Below, piece by piece: positions 1 to 8,199 of a stretch of DNA of 33,310 bases (the first letter of the stretch is position 1; each line of letters starts with the position of its first letter). Under the pieces are notes generated by a model, which searched no databases, was not told the origin of the DNA, and saw nothing but the letters and a program-made list of their open reading frames with translations. This DNA is from Bacteroidales bacterium (lineage in GTDB: Bacteria; Bacteroidota; Bacteroidia; Bacteroidales; UBA12077), in contig JAIORB010000093.1 of the NCBI GenBank assembly GCA_021108325.1, forward strand, positions 1 to 33,310, written 5' to 3'. The translations under genes were made by a program, and so were the position numbers.

Positions 1-13
1 ACATATTAATTAT

Positions 14-45
14 AAGGGATTGATTTTTTCAATCCCTTTTTTTTT
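14..45 (+). terminator. Rho-independent terminator of an upstream gene
   Basis: A 10-bp perfect stem (14-23 with 29-38) closes a 5-nt T loop and runs into a long T tract ending at 45. It faces the plus strand and most likely ends a gene lying before the window. Confidence 0.85.
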
Positions 46-97
46 GAATCAATTACTAAACCTGATCTTTATCTTTTTTAAGCAAAAACTTTTTTAG

Positions 98-105
98 TAC
101 TTTTG
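98..105 (+). promoter_or_regulatory. Candidate -7 element of yggS
   Basis: TACTTTTG fits the Bacteroidota -7 consensus TAnnTTTG and lies 37 bases before the ATG at 143. No TTG is seen at the expected -33 distance, so the call is weak. Confidence 0.4.
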
Positions 106-142
106 AAATCAAATTTATTTATAAGATCAAATTTCGATTGTG

Positions 143-814
143 ATGGGTGTGTCTGAAAATATAAAACAATTTCTTGCCAGTGAAATTCCTGCAAATGTTA
201 AATTGATTGCTGTTTCTAAAACAAAACCAGTTGAAACAATTCTGGAAGCTTATAAGTCCGGTCATAAAATTTATGGCGAAAATAAAGTTCAGGATTTAGT
301 CGATAAATATAATGAATTGCCAAAAGATATTGAATGGCATATGATTGGCCATATGCAAAGCAATAAGGTGAAATATGTAGCTCCGTTTGTTTCATTAATT
401 CATGGTGTTGATAGTTTTAAATTGTTAAAAGTAATTAATAAAGAAGGAGAGAAGAATAACAGAAAAATTGATTGCCTGCTTCAATTTCATATAGCAAAAG
501 AAGAAACTAAGTTCGGCCTGGATTTAAACGAAACGACAGAGTTTTTGAAATCAGACGAATTTAAAAATCTGAATCATATAAATATTTGTGGTGTAATGGG
601 AATGGCAACTTTTACTGAAAATGAAGATACTATTCGACCTGAATTTAATGAATTAGTTCATATCTTTAATCAATTAAAAAACACTTATTTTCCAAAGAAT
701 GATGATTTTAAGGAAATATCGATGGGAATGTCTGCCGATTATAAAATTGCAATAGAAGAAGGAGCAACAATGGTGCGAATTGGTAGTTTACTATTTGGTG
801 CACGAAATTATTAA
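143..814 (+). CDS. yggS: YggS family pyridoxal 5'-phosphate homeostasis protein
   Basis: PLP-binding alanine-racemase-like TIM barrel of about 223 residues, full length for the family. These cytosolic proteins hold PLP and buffer its level; no catalytic activity is established. The PLP lysine is in the motif AVSKTKP (residue 26 from this start). GENKVQD, WHMIGHMQSNK, CGVMGMAT and the C-terminal SMGMSADY...VRIGSLLFG phosphate-binding segment are all present. The reading frame opens with GTG at 140 directly followed by ATG at 143; ATG is preferred, and no strong Shine-Dalgarno sequence decides it. It stands alone, after a terminator at 14-45 and before a degraded region. Family assignment is firm; the start could be off by a few codons. 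Confidence 0.95.
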   Translation: MGVSENIKQFLASEIPANVKLIAVSKTKPVETILEAYKSGHKIYGENKVQDLVDKYNELPKDIEWHMIGHMQSNKVKYVAPFVSLIHGVDSFKLLKVINKEGEKNNRKIDCLLQFHIAKEETKFGLDLNETTEFLKSDEFKNLNHINICGVMGMATFTENEDTIRPEFNELVHIFNQLKNTYFPKNDDFKEISMGMSADYKIAIEEGATMVRIGSLLFGARNY

Positions 815-827
815 ATGTAATGATAAA

Positions 828-992
828 ATGGTTGTGACAGAAAAGGAAATATTTATTGAAGCATTTAAAAAAAGAACCAGAAAATTTGCAGTAGATGTTA
901 TTTATATTTTGCAATTTAATCATTTAATCATTTACGCATTTAATCATTTGATTATCATTTCCACTAAAATTTATATTGAGCGTTCACATTGA
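828..992 (+). pseudogene. Truncated four-helix-bundle (23S rRNA IVS-type) protein remnant
   Basis: The frame opens MVVTEKEIFIEAFKKRT and continues RKFAVDVIYILQ. The KKRT.KFAVDVI pattern is, from memory, the first helix of four-helix-bundle proteins of the 23S rRNA intervening-sequence family (PF05635 type). After about 29 residues the similarity stops, and the frame runs into an 8-base tandem repeat that gives FNHLII-like low-complexity sequence before a stop. The later helices and the LLRSGTS-type motif of the family are absent. I read it as a 5' fragment of a broken gene. Only one helix supports this, so confidence is moderate. Confidence 0.55.
913..960. repeat. Imperfect 8-base tandem repeat (CATTTAAT)
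   Basis: Five consecutive 8-base units lie at 913-952: AATTTAAT, CATTTAAT, CATTTACG, CATTTAAT, CATTTGAT. A decayed tail follows. The array starts exactly where the four-helix-bundle fragment loses similarity. Confidence 0.8.
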
Positions 993-1016
993 GCGTAGTC
1001 AAAATGTAGTCGAAGT
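975..1016. repeat. Intergenic repeat of the GAGCGTAGTC / AGTCGAAG type
   Basis: ATTGAGCG occurs twice (975-982 and 988-995), followed by TAGTCAAAATG and TAGTCGAAG. Dispersed repeats with this GAGCGTAGTCGAA core are, from memory, common between genes in Bacteroidota. Only one copy was seen in the window, so its repeat nature rests on that knowledge. Confidence 0.5.
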
Positions 1017-1059
1017 ATAACAGTAGAATTAAAGATATATAATTTAAATAAACATAATT

Positions 1060-2028
1060 ATGAGTCAATTAGAAACCACTTACCTGGGATTAAAACTAAG
1101 AAATCCTGTTATAGTAGGAAGTTCAGGACTAACAAGTTCAATTGATAAGATTAAAAAAATTGAAGAAAAAGGTGCTGGTGCAATTGTTTTAAAATCAATA
1201 TTTGAAGAACAAATTAAATTCGAGGCCGGTAGATTGGCTAATGGATCAGATTCTCCTGAAGCATGGGATTATGTGAATTATTATGTTAAAAATAATACTG
1301 TTCAACAATATTTAGATCTTATAAAAAAAGCAAAACAAGAAGTTAAAATTCCTGTGATTGCAAGTATTAACTGTGTTTCTTCAAAAGAATGGACTGGTTT
1401 TGCAAAAAGTATTGAAGAAGCTGGTGCTGATGCGATTGAAATCAATGTTTTTGTTTTACCAAACGATAGAAACGCTACGGCAGAAAAGTATGAAAATATT
1501 TATTTTGAATTGGCAGAGAAATTGAAAAGTACCTTAAAAATTCCATTCGCATTTAAATTGGGATCGCATTTTACTAACCTGGTTGGATTTATCCAAAAAT
1601 TAAATGTTCCAGGAGTAGTTCTTTTTAATCGCTTTTATGCTCCTGATATTGATATTGATAATATGAAATTTACAACATCAGAAGTATTTAGTTCGCCTGC
1701 TGATATTCGTAATTCGTTGCGATGGGTAGGCATTATTTCTTCAAAAATTTCTGATTTGGATATTGCAGCATCTACCGGAGTTCATGATGGAAAAGCGGTA
1801 GTTAAACAGATTCTTGCAGGCGCAAATGCAGTTCAGGTTTGTTCTACTTTATACAAAAACGGTATCGATCATTTAGAAAGTATTATTAAGGAAATTGAAG
1901 ACTGGATGAGTAAGCATGGATATAATAATATAAATGAGTTTCGGGGAAAAATGAGCTATGCTAAAATCGATGATCCTTTAGTATATGAGCGATCTCAATT
2001 TATGAAGTACTTTTCTAGCGTACAATAA
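1060..2028 (+). CDS. Dihydroorotate dehydrogenase-like FMN protein
   Basis: A 322-residue TIM-barrel flavoprotein of the PyrD/PreA superfamily. The N-terminus TTYLGLKLRNPVIVGSSGLT is the usual start of the barrel. The FMN phosphate-binding elements are visible as ASTGVHDGK (residues 237-245) and GANAVQVCSTLYKNG (254-268), with a lysine in AFKLGS near 166. The catalytic loop, normally N-L/V-S-C-P-N in class 1 enzymes, reads EINVFVLPND (127-136), so the usual Cys/Ser base is missing. It may therefore not be the pyrimidine-pathway PyrD; the substrate is unknown. The ATG at 1060 is the first residue of the conserved domain. A shared terminator separates it from the convergent HEAT-like gene. Confidence 0.85.
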   Translation: MSQLETTYLGLKLRNPVIVGSSGLTSSIDKIKKIEEKGAGAIVLKSIFEEQIKFEAGRLANGSDSPEAWDYVNYYVKNNTVQQYLDLIKKAKQEVKIPVIASINCVSSKEWTGFAKSIEEAGADAIEINVFVLPNDRNATAEKYENIYFELAEKLKSTLKIPFAFKLGSHFTNLVGFIQKLNVPGVVLFNRFYAPDIDIDNMKFTTSEVFSSPADIRNSLRWVGIISSKISDLDIAASTGVHDGKAVVKQILAGANAVQVCSTLYKNGIDHLESIIKEIEDWMSKHGYNNINEFRGKMSYAKIDDPLVYERSQFMKYFSSVQ

Positions 2029-2029
2029 T

Positions 2030-2060
2030 AAAAAATCCCGTTTATTCAGCGGGATTTTTT
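2030..2060. terminator. Bidirectional terminator between convergent genes
   Basis: Perfect 11-bp stem (2030-2040 with 2050-2060) with A- and T-rich ends, so it works on both strands. The 9-base loop contains the stop codon of the minus-strand gene (2042-2044). Confidence 0.85.
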
Positions 2061-2557
2061 ATCATGTTTTCAATAACATTTATTAGTTCGAAATATAATG
2101 GTTTTTTATCATTTGTTATATCTTCGACATAATTCTCTAATCGCAACAAACAAGTATCTGCCAACTGGATATCAATATTTTCAAAGTTGTCAATTACCGT
2201 AAATGCATCAAATGCAAGTTGGAAATCAGACTGAATAAAAATATCAGTAAAAACTTCAATATATTTATCGAAATCTAAACTATTTTTCCAACAGGAAGAA
2301 ACCAGAATTGATAATATATCTTTATAATCAGGATTTTCTATTGCTTTAATAATTGGAGGTACACAATACTGTTCTCTGAGGTTATCAAGGATTTCTATTA
2401 TTTTATCACGTATAATAGTGTCCGATGTCGTACGTAACAACTCAATCACTTCAATTATAATATCTTTGTTACCATTTTCGGATATGTATTTTAAAGTATC
2501 TAATATAATAGAAGTTTTTTCCGACCTGAGATTTTTTATAATTTCTTTATTATTCAT
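2042..2557 (-). CDS. HEAT-repeat-like helical protein, function unknown
   Basis: A 171-residue, acidic, all-helical protein with no signal peptide. Helix pairs recur about every 30-35 residues: IIKNLRSEKTSIILDTLKYI, then DIIIEVIELLRTT, then RDKIIEILDNLREQ, then PPIIKAIEN. This is the look of HEAT/ARM repeats, which usually form protein-binding scaffolds. No catalytic motif is visible. It converges on the dihydroorotate-dehydrogenase-like gene and shares its terminator; a functional link is not shown. A TAATTTTG element on the minus strand (2604-2611) could be its -7 box. Confidence 0.75.
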   Translation of the reverse strand: MNNKEIIKNLRSEKTSIILDTLKYISENGNKDIIIEVIELLRTTSDTIIRDKIIEILDNLREQYCVPPIIKAIENPDYKDILSILVSSCWKNSLDFDKYIEVFTDIFIQSDFQLAFDAFTVIDNFENIDIQLADTCLLRLENYVEDITNDKKPLYFELINVIENMIKNPAE

Positions 2558-2826
2558 GATTTATGAATCTTAAATTTGTATAAAACCTAATTGTTTTATG
2601 AAACAAAATTAGAACAATTCCTCTTATATATTGGTTATTCAGATTATATTTTCCTATATTTAGTTCAGAAAAACATCTTGCATTTTAAAACAAAACTTAG
2701 AAATCTAACGTACAAAACCATGTGTTTTCTTGAATTACCGTGAGATGTAAATTTTGTTTTTTAAAAAAAAGTGTTATTTTTACTACAAATTGTTTTAAAT
2801 TGGTAACAATTAATAAGCAGCAAATT
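2558..2826. other. Divergent intergenic region
   Basis: 269 bases between two divergent genes, without a coding frame I can support. It holds a possible minus-strand -7 box (2604-2611). It also holds a 7-bp inverted repeat, AATTGTT at 2788-2794 with AACAATT at 2805-2811, about 16 bases before the lipoprotein start. No good plus-strand TAnnTTTG was found. Confidence 0.4.
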
Positions 2827-3759
2827 ATGAATATAAAATTATTACATCGTAAGGCGCTATATTTATCGGTAGTGATTGTATCTATTGCACTGATAACAGG
2901 ATGTGGCTCTGGTAAAGACAAAGCGAATGATTCTGATGACCTTGTAACCATCGATTCTCTTGAAATAGATGAGCAATTAATACAGGATGTTAAAGCTGTA
3001 AAAGAGATTTTTTATTCATTGCCATCACCACTGGAGACAGCAATGATATTAAAGCAGGCCGGAGCGAAATACAACGAAGAGTTACTTAATTCTACAGATA
3101 ATACTTCCAGATATGTTACCAATAAAAGTATGGCTTTAAATCTTGGTATATATACTACAGATTTAAGTTATGCAAGTTTGTTTGATCAGACTCAAGCTAC
3201 TATTAATTATATGAATGCCTCTAAAAAGATGGCTGAAGGATTAGGTATACTGAATGCCATTGATGAGGATGTACTCGAAAGATTAGAAGCAAATATTAAT
3301 AATCGTGAGGTTATTATGGATATCATTTCAGAAACAATTATGAATTCAAGTTCATTTCTTGAAGAAAATGATAGACAGGCAATGTCAACAATTATTTTAG
3401 TTGGCGGATGGGTTGAAGGATTATATATTGCGACAAATTTAGTTGAGGATGATGTTGATTTCAATAATAATGAGTTGGTAAATCGTATTATCGATCAAAA
3501 ACTTACTTTAGGTACAGTACTTAGCTTATTAGATGAAAATTCTGACAATGCTGATGTTCTAAATGTAATGACCAACGTAAACGAATTGAAAGCGATTTTT
3601 GATAAAATAGAAATTACAACTTCAAAAATTGAGCCTGTTACTGATGAAGAAACTAATGTAACAACTCTAAAGTCAGAGACTACTATATCCATGAGTCCTG
3701 CCACTTATAATGAATTAAAAGAGAAAGTTAAGTTAATACGAAGTAATTATATACTATAA
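2827..3759 (+). CDS. Predicted lipoprotein, conserved Bacteroidota type, function unknown
   Basis: 310 residues from the ATG at 2827. This start is chosen over the longer frame opening at 2740 because it places a lipoprotein signal correctly: MNIKLLHRK, a hydrophobic stretch, then lipobox ALITGC with Cys near residue 26, and a Gly/Ser/Lys/Asp-rich linker. The mature part is mainly alpha-helical and acidic, with NLGIYTTDLSYASLFDQTQ and GGWVEGLYIATNLV as the most distinctive stretches. I do not recognise a named domain. It is followed after 14 bases by another exported protein, so the two are probably made together and act in the periplasm or at the outer membrane. Confidence 0.85.
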   Translation: MNIKLLHRKALYLSVVIVSIALITGCGSGKDKANDSDDLVTIDSLEIDEQLIQDVKAVKEIFYSLPSPLETAMILKQAGAKYNEELLNSTDNTSRYVTNKSMALNLGIYTTDLSYASLFDQTQATINYMNASKKMAEGLGILNAIDEDVLERLEANINNREVIMDIISETIMNSSSFLEENDRQAMSTIILVGGWVEGLYIATNLVEDDVDFNNNELVNRIIDQKLTLGTVLSLLDENSDNADVLNVMTNVNELKAIFDKIEITTSKIEPVTDEETNVTTLKSETTISMSPATYNELKEKVKLIRSNYIL

Positions 3760-3773
3760 AAATATCCTCTGTT

Positions 3774-4220
3774 ATGAAAAAAATATACCAGATATTAATT
3801 GTACTAACAGTATTGGCTTTAATACCTTTTCATGGTAAAACACAGTGTAAGAGTTTTGCTAAAAAGGTTTGTAAATTAGAGTTAACTCCATATATACATG
3901 ATGGTAACTTTAATGCTGCTATTTTAACGGAAGGTGAAGATGCTGAATTATATAAAACATTTTACTCAGGCCAAAATTACAGAATTTATATATGTGGTTC
4001 TGCCGCACTACCTGACATTGAATTTCAAGTGCTTGATGTAAACAGAAATGTTTTATATGATAACAGGAAAAGTAATTATGCCAGAATATGGGATTTTAAA
4101 CTTGAATCGAGTCAGCAACTTATAATTTCATTAAGAGTAAGGAATAATGAAGAAGAGGCGGACGAGTTAATTAGTGGTTGTGTAGCAATTATGTTTGGTA
4201 TAAAGGAAGAAGCTGATTAA
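3774..4220 (+). CDS. Small exported protein with four cysteines, function unknown
   Basis: 148 residues with a Sec signal peptide (MKKIYQILIVLTVLALIPF) and probable cleavage near GKTQ/C. The mature part reads as a compact beta-rich domain of about 120 residues, with short alternating strands such as YRIYICGS, IEFQVLDV and LIISLRVR. Cys25, Cys33 and two later cysteines (YICG, SGCV) could form disulfides in the periplasm. It lies 14 bases after the lipoprotein gene and ends in a strong terminator, so the two form a short operon. No family name is offered. Confidence 0.8.
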   Translation: MKKIYQILIVLTVLALIPFHGKTQCKSFAKKVCKLELTPYIHDGNFNAAILTEGEDAELYKTFYSGQNYRIYICGSAALPDIEFQVLDVNRNVLYDNRKSNYARIWDFKLESSQQLIISLRVRNNEEEADELISGCVAIMFGIKEEAD

Positions 4221-4241
4221 ATAATTATATAATAATATATG

Positions 4242-4268
4242 AAAGCCTGTGATTATCACAGGCTTTTT
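4242..4268. terminator. Bidirectional terminator, secreted-protein gene and uvrA
   Basis: Perfect 11-bp stem (4242-4252 with 4256-4266) with a 3-base loop and a T tract on the plus strand; A bases on the other side serve the minus strand. The uvrA stop codon (4256-4258) lies inside the right arm. Confidence 0.9.
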
Positions 4269-7087
4269 TTGTTTTGTTTTCTGTTCGTTTCTATTTTTAA
4301 TTTTTCTTTTAAATATTTCCCGGTATAAGATTCTTTGCATTTAGTTATCTCTTCGGGAGTACCTTCAAATATAATACTCCCTCCGTCTTTTCCACCTTCA
4401 GGTCCTAAATCAATTATCCAGTCAGCCGATTTTATAATTTCAAGGTTATGCTCAATTATTAATATTGAATTCCCTCTTGATATTAAAGCATTAAAGGCTT
4501 CAAGAAGTTTTTTGATATCATGGAAATGCAAGCCTGTAGTAGGTTCATCAAAAATAAACAATGTTGATTGCTTAGATTTTTCTTTACTTAGAAATGAAGC
4601 TAGTTTAACTCTTTGACTTTCACCTCCACTTAAAGTACTTGAAGATTGTCCCAATTTTATATAACCCAAACCTACTTCGGCAAGAGGAGAGAGTTTATCA
4701 ACTATTTTATTTTCTGTCGAACCCGTTCCTTCATTAAAAAACTCGATTGCTTCGTTTACAGTCATTTCCAGAATGTTAAAAATATTTTTATCACGGTATT
4801 TAACATCCAATATTTCTTCTTTGAATCTTTTTCCATGACAGTGATCGCAAATTAGCATAACATCAGCCATAAATTGCATTTCAACCTTAATTATACCTTC
4901 TCCCTGACACTCTTCACACCGGCCACCGTCAATATTAAATGAATAATGCGAAGCTTTGTAATTATTTATTTTTGATAATTGTTGATTAGCATATAGCTTC
5001 CTTATTTCATCGTATGCTTTTAAGTAAGTAACTGGATTTGAACGAGATGATTTTCCTATAGGATTTTGATCAACAAATTCAATACTATCAAGATGTTTGA
5101 CATCACCTTTTAATTCGTCAAATTTTCCGGTTTTTTCTCCTGTTCCTAATAAAATCTTGCTTAGTGCCGGAGATAATATATTTTTTACAAGTGATGATTT
5201 CCCGGAACCACTTACTCCGGTTATAACAGTTAACGCATTTAGAGGAAATTTAACATCAATATTTTTTAAATTATTTTCTCTTGCTCCGGTTAATTCTATG
5301 TAATTATTCCATTTTCTTCGTTGTTTCGGAGTGCTAATAAATTCCTTTCCCGTAAGATATTTTGCAGTTAAACTATTCTCATCTTTAATAATTTGATCTC
5401 TATTTCCCTGAAATATTATGTTGCCACCTAATCTGCCGGCAAAAGGTCCTATGTCAATTATTTCATCAGCAGATTTAATAATATCTTCATCGTGTTCAAC
5501 TACTATAACAGTATTTCCTATTTTTTGAAGTTCTTTCAGAACTTTTATCAACCTGTTATTATCTCTTGAATGTAAACCAATACTTGGTTCATCAAGAATA
5601 TAAAGCGATCCTACGAGGCTACTACCAAGCGATGTTGCTAAATTTATTCGTTGAGATTCACCTCCTGAAAGAGTTGATGATAAACGATTTAATGTTAAAT
5701 ACCCCAAACCAACATTCATTAAAAAATCTAATCGACTATTAATTTCAATTAAGATTCGTTTAGATACATCTCTTTCATAATTGTTTAATTTAAGCTCCCT
5801 GAAAAATACTTGTAACTCGTCAATTGGCAATAACACTAAATCCTGTAAGGATTTATTTCCAATTTTGACATAGGAAGCTTCTTTTTTAAGACGGGTTCCT
5901 CTACAATCAGGACAGGTTGTTTTACCGCGATATCTCGATAACATTACCCGATACTGAATCTTATATTTTTGTTCTTCTAAATGTTCAAAGAAAGCATTTA
6001 ACCCTTCAAAATACTTATTGCCGGTCCATAGTAACTGTTTTTGATCTTCGGTTAAATCAAAATATGGTTTGTGTATTGGGAAATTAAATTTTTCGGCATT
6101 ATAAATAAGCTTGTTTTTCCATTCCTGCATTTTTTCACCACGCCAACATGCAATTGCTTCCTCATAAATAGATAAGCCTTTATTAGGAATTACCAAATCT
6201 TCATCAATTCCAATAATTTTACCGTAACCTTCGCATTTAGGGCAGGCACCAACAGGATTGTTAAAACTAAAAGTATGAACCGTAGGTTCTTCAAATTCAA
6301 TTCCATCAGCTTCAAATTTATTTGAAAAAGTTTCTGAAGAATTTTCATCGCCGAATGCCTTAATAATACAGTACCCTTTGCCTTCGGAGAATGCAATTTG
6401 AACAGAATCAGCAAATCGACTAAGAGAATCTTCATTAGTTTGAACACTAATTCTATCAACAACAATGCTTATTGGTTTTTTTTTATTAACAGAACTTGTA
6501 CTCTCCAGGATATCAGTGATTTTATAAATTTCAAAATTTTGCTCTATTCTCGATATTCCTTCATTTTGCAACATTTTCAGGTAATCGTCAAATGATTTAC
6601 CATTTTGAATTTGAAACGATGCAAGGATAAGAAGTTTTGTATTTTCTTTAAAACTAGTTATATGATCTACAACGTTTGTTATTGAGTGTCGTTGTACTAA
6701 TTTTTTGGAAATGGGTGAATATGTTTTTCCAATTCGGGCAAACAAAAGTTTAAGATAATCATATACTTCAGTTGAGGTTCCAACTGTTGATCTTGGATTT
6801 CTTGTGTTAACTTTTTGTTCAATAGCAATTGCAGGTGGAATTCCGTGTATAAATTCAACATCAGGTTTATTAATTTTACCTAAAAATTGCCTTGCATAAG
6901 AAGATAAACTTTCGACATATCGCCTCTGGCCTTCAGCATAAATTGTGTCGAACGCTAAAGATGATTTACCGGAGCCGGAAACACCAGTGATAACAATAAA
7001 TTTATCACGAGAGATATCAATATCGATGTTCTTTAAATTGTGAACTTTTGCACCTTTTATTTGGATATATTGTTCTTTGTTTGGCAT
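4256..7087 (-). CDS. uvrA: Excinuclease ABC subunit A
   Basis: 943 residues, normal UvrA length. It is the damage-recognising ATPase of nucleotide excision repair and acts as a dimer with UvrB. Two ABC modules are complete: Walker [10 protein letters not shown] at 35-43 and 624-632, signature LSGGESQR at 473-480 and 819-826, and Walker B ILDEPS near 497 and FDEPT near 846. Two zinc sites are intact: C282/C285 with C392/C395, and C724/C727 with C747/C750. The other zinc site of well-studied UvrA (CPxH near 120 and CPYC near 252) is missing in both halves, which read KTYSPISKK and DGIEFEEPT. Bacteroidota often carry more than one UvrA, so this may be one of a pair. Divergent from the sigma factor gene. 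Confidence 0.97.
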   Translation of the reverse strand: MPNKEQYIQIKGAKVHNLKNIDIDISRDKFIVITGVSGSGKSSLAFDTIYAEGQRRYVESLSSYARQFLGKINKPDVEFIHGIPPAIAIEQKVNTRNPRSTVGTSTEVYDYLKLLFARIGKTYSPISKKLVQRHSITNVVDHITSFKENTKLLILASFQIQNGKSFDDYLKMLQNEGISRIEQNFEIYKITDILESTSSVNKKKPISIVVDRISVQTNEDSLSRFADSVQIAFSEGKGYCIIKAFGDENSSETFSNKFEADGIEFEEPTVHTFSFNNPVGACPKCEGYGKIIGIDEDLVIPNKGLSIYEEAIACWRGEKMQEWKNKLIYNAEKFNFPIHKPYFDLTEDQKQLLWTGNKYFEGLNAFFEHLEEQKYKIQYRVMLSRYRGKTTCPDCRGTRLKKEASYVKIGNKSLQDLVLLPIDELQVFFRELKLNNYERDVSKRILIEINSRLDFLMNVGLGYLTLNRLSSTLSGGESQRINLATSLGSSLVGSLYILDEPSIGLHSRDNNRLIKVLKELQKIGNTVIVVEHDEDIIKSADEIIDIGPFAGRLGGNIIFQGNRDQIIKDENSLTAKYLTGKEFISTPKQRRKWNNYIELTGARENNLKNIDVKFPLNALTVITGVSGSGKSSLVKNILSPALSKILLGTGEKTGKFDELKGDVKHLDSIEFVDQNPIGKSSRSNPVTYLKAYDEIRKLYANQQLSKINNYKASHYSFNIDGGRCEECQGEGIIKVEMQFMADVMLICDHCHGKRFKEEILDVKYRDKNIFNILEMTVNEAIEFFNEGTGSTENKIVDKLSPLAEVGLGYIKLGQSSSTLSGGESQRVKLASFLSKEKSKQSTLFIFDEPTTGLHFHDIKKLLEAFNALISRGNSILIIEHNLEIIKSADWIIDLGPEGGKDGGSIIFEGTPEEITKCKESYTGKYLKEKLKIETNRKQNKKSL

Positions 7088-7263
7088 AAATATTGAAAGT
7101 AATACTCCTAAATAATGTTAACAAATCTTAAATGATTTTGAAATAAAAAGATTTTTTGTTTAAATTGCACTAAATTACTTAATTAATTTCTAACCCAAAA
7201 CTCGGAGGATTGTTTATCGATTAAACTTCTACCTTTTTTTATTACTTAAAAAAGGAGGTTGTT
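7088..7263. promoter_or_regulatory. Divergent uvrA/sigma region with hairpin over the sigma ribosome-binding site
   Basis: Just before the sigma gene, CCTTTTTT (7232-7239) can pair perfectly with AAAAAAGG (7248-7255) around an 8-base loop. The right arm includes the first half of a strong Shine-Dalgarno sequence, AAAGGAGGT (7251-7259), 5 bases before the TTG start. A second GGAGG lies at 7204-7208, followed by a 5-codon frame (TTG to TAA). Pairing could hide the ribosome-binding site; this is inferred, not shown. Confidence 0.5.
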
Positions 7264-7854
7264 TTGAAAAAATCAAAACTTACCGATCATGAACTTGTAA
7301 AAAGGTTTATTGATGGTGAACAATCGAGTTTCGAAATCCTGATTAGTCGTCACAAAGATAAGGTATATACTTATATCTTATTAATGATTAAAAACGAGCA
7401 TTTAGCTCATGACATTTTTCAGGAAACATTTATTAAAGTTGTTAAATCGTTGCATGCAGGTAAATATCAAGAGAATGGTAAATTCGTTTCTTGGGTTATT
7501 CGTATAGCGCATAATCTTATTATTGATCATTTCAGGAAAGAAAAGCAGATGAAAATTTGCTCCAATGATGAATATGAAACCGATATTTTTAATTCTCCAA
7601 GATTTTCCGATAAAACAGTTGAAGATAATATTATTCATGATCAAATTATGTCGGATGTTCGTCAATTAGTAGATTTTTTACCTGATGAACAAAAAGAAGT
7701 AATTTTATTACGTCATTTTATGGGATTGAGTTTTAAGGAAATAGCAGATCAAACAAATGTTAGTATAAATACCGCATTGGGGCGCATGAGATATGCACTA
7801 ATTAACCTGCGTAAATTAGTTGAAGAAAAGAATTTAAGCTTAACTTTTACTTAA
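7264..7854 (+). CDS. ECF-type RNA polymerase sigma factor
   Basis: 196-residue sigma-70 family protein with only regions 2 and 4, as in extracytoplasmic-function sigmas. Region 2 spans about 20-92 (DIFQETFIKVV, FVSWVIRIAHNLIIDHFRK). Region 4 spans about 130-185 (LPDEQKEVILLRHFMGLSFKEIAD, then NTALGRMRYALINLRK), carrying the helix-turn-helix for the -35 element. The start is TTG at 7264, chosen because a near-perfect Shine-Dalgarno lies 5 bases upstream and no in-frame ATG fits the N-terminus. Such a strong site is unusual for this phylum. No classical membrane anti-sigma gene follows; the next gene is a 62-residue protein. Regulon unknown. Confidence 0.92.
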   Translation: MKKSKLTDHELVKRFIDGEQSSFEILISRHKDKVYTYILLMIKNEHLAHDIFQETFIKVVKSLHAGKYQENGKFVSWVIRIAHNLIIDHFRKEKQMKICSNDEYETDIFNSPRFSDKTVEDNIIHDQIMSDVRQLVDFLPDEQKEVILLRHFMGLSFKEIADQTNVSINTALGRMRYALINLRKLVEEKNLSLTFT

Positions 7855-7945
7855 GATAAAGAAAAATAAAAAAAAAGTTGAAATAAAATATAATAAAGAA
7901 ATTCCTGTTTGCGTTCTCTAAATGAATTAAAACTTATTTAGGCTT

Positions 7946-8134
7946 ATGGGAAAAAATTCTACTCTGATTTATCTTTTTAGTAATTTTGATGAAAGCGAAT
8001 TAATATTTGACAATTTTTATGAATATGATTTAAAGGAATTTGATGATATTTTAAACTTTATAGAAAGAAATACTAAAAAGGTTCCTAAAAGAATAGTTGA
8101 TAATGTAATTAATTTTGCGAATAACTATTCTTAA
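7946..8134 (+). CDS. Small acidic protein downstream of sigma factor
   Basis: 62 residues, MGKNSTLIYLFSNFDESEL onward, with many Asp, Glu and Phe/Tyr and no membrane segment. The C-terminal half (KRIVDNVINFANNYS) looks helical. It begins 91 bases after the sigma gene and is closed by a strong terminator, which supports its being a real last gene of the unit. Position suggests a regulator or partner of the sigma factor, but nothing in the sequence proves it. No family recognised. Confidence 0.65.
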   Translation: MGKNSTLIYLFSNFDESELIFDNFYEYDLKEFDDILNFIERNTKKVPKRIVDNVINFANNYS

Positions 8135-8156
8135 GGATAGTATTAACAAGACTTTT

Positions 8157-8190
8157 AAGAGATGATGTTTAATATCATCTCTTTTTTTTG
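8157..8190 (+). terminator. Terminator of the sigma-factor operon
   Basis: Stem of 10 perfect pairs (8157-8166 with 8174-8183), extendable by a G-T and a T-A pair, and followed by a T tract. Confidence 0.88.
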
Positions 8191-8199
8191 TTAAAAAAC

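Noticed and set aside
708-923. Minus-strand frame over the yggS end
   Set aside because: Low-complexity Phe/Asn/Leu-rich shadow of yggS and the repeat region.
2740-2826. Upstream extension of the lipoprotein frame
   Set aside because: The extra 29 residues (MRCKFCFLKKSV...) would bury the lipoprotein signal; the ATG at 2827 gives a proper lipobox.
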